DNA of 7,453 nucleotides, from assembly GCA_009881125.1 (NCBI GenBank), contig WXFH01000147.1:1-7453 (forward strand), read 5' to 3'. Shown one piece after another: positions 6,024 to 7,453 of the stretch; position 1 is the stretch's first letter; every line of letters starts with the position of its first letter. The notes beneath the pieces are model-generated. The model did not search any database. It was not told where the DNA came from and saw only the letters and a list, made by a program, of their open reading frames with translations. The translations under genes and the position numbers were made by a program. The DNA comes from Acidaminobacter sp. Its GTDB lineage: Bacteria; Bacillota_A; Clostridia; Peptostreptococcales; Acidaminobacteraceae.

Positions 6024-6042
6024 GTGCTGGAAATATTATAGA
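6015..6042 (+). promoter_or_regulatory. Candidate promoter of the SEC-C protein gene
   Basis: TTGAAA (6015-6020) and TATAGA (6037-6042) are separated by 16 bases. Transcription would start near 6049 and give a leader of about 95 bases. The -35 lies inside the half copy of the short repeat, so the repeat may have supplied it. The leader contains CGAAAGGAT twice (6092-6100 and 6125-6133); the second is the ribosome binding site candidate. Confidence 0.4.
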
Positions 6043-6143
6043 ATTTAAAAAATATGATGAGCCTGATCTCTCGGTTCAGAACTATGTAATCCGAAAGGAT
6101 ATTGTCCCTAAAACCATAAATCTCCGAAAGGATGAATTCAACA

Positions 6144-7340
6144 ATGGAAAACCAGAGATTGAAAAAGGAAATGCTTTCTGCAATCGACAACCAGATAGAA
6201 ATGAATGATCCGAAATGCGTCAAGACGACATTTGACAGGCTAATCGCTGCCGGAATCTCAAAGAAAGCTGCAAAAGAGAGGATGGCTGCGGTTCTGATTG
6301 AGGAAATGTTTTCCGTGATGACTGAGGGCAGGAAATTTGATGAGTCGCTCTATGAGAAAAAACTCAGCGCTTTGGTTGGGGATCAGGAAGAGGATGAGTA
6401 TGAGCTTGAGGATAGCGGTGTAGGCGCAGAACTTAACGACGGATCTGATTATTCCAATGAGCCCATTGGCGCCCTGCTGGAAAAAATCGCTTATAACAAC
6501 GGCTACTTTCCGCGAGATATCCTGGAAACGCTGATTCGTCGAAAAGAGGAGGCGATCCCGGAGCTTCTGAAGGTGTTGAAAATGGTCGGTGATGAGCCGG
6601 TGAAGTTTTCCAAGGAGAAGGGCTACATGGGCCACTTGTATGCGGCCCATCTGTTGGCGCAGTTCAGGGTCAGGGAAGCCTATCCCATTTTGGTGGACTT
6701 GATGAGTCTGCCTGGAGAATTGTCCTATGATGTATTTGGTGAAGGCATTCTGGAAGTCGGCGGAAGGTGCCTTGCGTCTGTTTGTCATGGAGACTTGAGC
6801 CTGATCAAAGCTCTGGCGGAAAACAGCAAGGCGGATGATTTTATGAGGATCCAGGCCGTCAAGGCCTTAGCTGTACTGGTGCTGCAAGGCGAGCTCGAAC
6901 GGTCGTCCGTTATGGCTTATTACCGTCAGCTGCTTCTGGACCCAGGTGTTCGAAAAAGGCCGGAATTGCTTTCTCTTCTAATCATTACGTGCTGTGATCT
7001 CTATCCGGAAGACGTGTATGAGGACATTAAGGAAATTTTCAAACTGAAATTGAATGATAGACAAATTATTGACATCGATTCAGTTGAAGAGGACATGTTT
7101 GTTGGAAAAAGTGCCAGGCTTGAAGCTTCAAAACAGAAAATTCATTTACAATTTATTGATGACACGATCTTGGAGATGGAGGACTGGTTCTGTTTCACTG
7201 AAAATTTCAGAAAATATTTTGACAGCAAGTCAGAGCCATCTAAGATTCAAGAAATCGCACCTAAAAAACCAAAAATTGGACGGAATGATCCGTGCCCATG
7301 CGGGAGCGGTAAGAAATATAAGAAGTGCTGTGGGAAGTAG
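6144..7340 (+). CDS. DUF1186 domain protein with C-terminal SEC-C zinc motif
   Basis: 398 residues from ATG 6144, or 402 from ATG 6132; residue numbers here use the longer form. An N-terminal helical part (about 5-82: NDP..VK.TFDRL, then EEMF.VM.EGR.FDE) resembles a small helical domain seen in DUF1841/SEC-C proteins. An acidic linker (84-107) follows. A DUF1186-like helical domain runs about 112-270 ([34 protein letters not shown]). The end is a SEC-C motif, [17 protein letters not shown] (384-400), the zinc-binding module of SecA tails and many orphan proteins. No signal peptide, so cytoplasmic. Function is unknown; binding to ribosomes, SecB or other proteins is possible by family analogy only. 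AAAGGA (6127-6132) is 11 bases before ATG 6144 but abuts ATG 6132, so the shorter start is favoured weakly. The gene is solitary, with its own promoter. Confidence 0.9.
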   Translation: MENQRLKKEMLSAIDNQIEMNDPKCVKTTFDRLIAAGISKKAAKERMAAVLIEEMFSVMTEGRKFDESLYEKKLSALVGDQEEDEYELEDSGVGAELNDGSDYSNEPIGALLEKIAYNNGYFPRDILETLIRRKEEAIPELLKVLKMVGDEPVKFSKEKGYMGHLYAAHLLAQFRVREAYPILVDLMSLPGELSYDVFGEGILEVGGRCLASVCHGDLSLIKALAENSKADDFMRIQAVKALAVLVLQGELERSSVMAYYRQLLLDPGVRKRPELLSLLIITCCDLYPEDVYEDIKEIFKLKLNDRQIIDIDSVEEDMFVGKSARLEASKQKIHLQFIDDTILEMEDWFCFTENFRKYFDSKSEPSKIQEIAPKKPKIGRNDPCPCGSGKKYKKCCGK

Positions 7341-7374
7341 ACGGTAAAATTTGTGTGAGATGATGTGTTTTGAG

Positions 7375-7434
7375 ACCATCGGCAGAGCTTTCTAAAAGCT
7401 TTAAAATGCTTCTAAAGGGGTACTAGCCGATGGT
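7375..7434 (+). repeat. Short palindromic element, copy 4 (complete), possible terminator
   Basis: A 60 bp element with perfect 9-bp inverted ends, ACCATCGGC (7375-7383) and GCCGATGGT (7426-7434). Inside is a clear hairpin AGCTTT-CTA-AAAGCT (7386-7400) and a smaller CTT-CTA-AAG (7409-7417), giving a branched, cloverleaf-like fold. It starts 34 bases after the SEC-C stop codon, and the right end runs into TTTTT, so as RNA it could end transcription of that gene. It differs from copy 1 mainly inside, while the ends are unchanged. Confidence 0.75.
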
Positions 7435-7453
7435 TTTTCATTCGCGTCAGAAG

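Overview
The window looks like a stretch of a low- to mid-GC Bacillota genome, most likely Clostridia. This rests on strong AGGAGG-type ribosome binding sites, a secreted protein anchored by three C-terminal SLH modules, and a DUF1186/SEC-C protein. I cannot place it to genus. Three full-length protein genes fill roughly 78% of the window. There are no tRNA, rRNA or CRISPR features, and no recognisable transposase or integrase.

Layout: 1-517 has no gene and holds copy A of a long intergenic repeat. 518-1771 (minus) encodes an AAA ATPase with a C-terminal DUF4143 domain. 1772-2431 has no gene and holds the ATPase promoter with an inverted-repeat operator candidate, then repeat copy B, then the terminator of the next gene. 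2432-5806 (minus) encodes a large exported SLH-anchored surface protein. 5807-6143 is a divergent regulatory region with two adjacent palindromes, a half copy of the short repeat and a promoter. 6144-7340 (plus) encodes a DUF1186/SEC-C zinc-motif protein. 7341-7453 holds a final, complete copy of the short repeat.

The genes look unrelated and singly transcribed, and no joint pathway is evident. What unites the window is its repeats. A 60-65 bp palindromic element with ends ACCATCGGC / GCCGATGGT occurs once in every gene-free gap: complete at 47-111 and 7375-7434, right half at 1873-1937, left half at 5998-6023. In the two gaps flanking the ATPase it is the left end of a roughly 450 bp repeat that ends in CCAGGTACGGG. 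The two long copies align without gaps over 193 positions (A 167-359, B 1991-2183) with 26 mismatches by hand count, and three blocks of 30, 42 and 23 nt are perfectly conserved.

Other points of interest are an abrupt base-composition break inside the surface-protein gene at its Pro-Val-Asp linker and palindromes at two promoters. No complete new defence or mobile system can be demonstrated from this sequence alone. The repeat-bracketed ATPase is the best candidate for follow-up.
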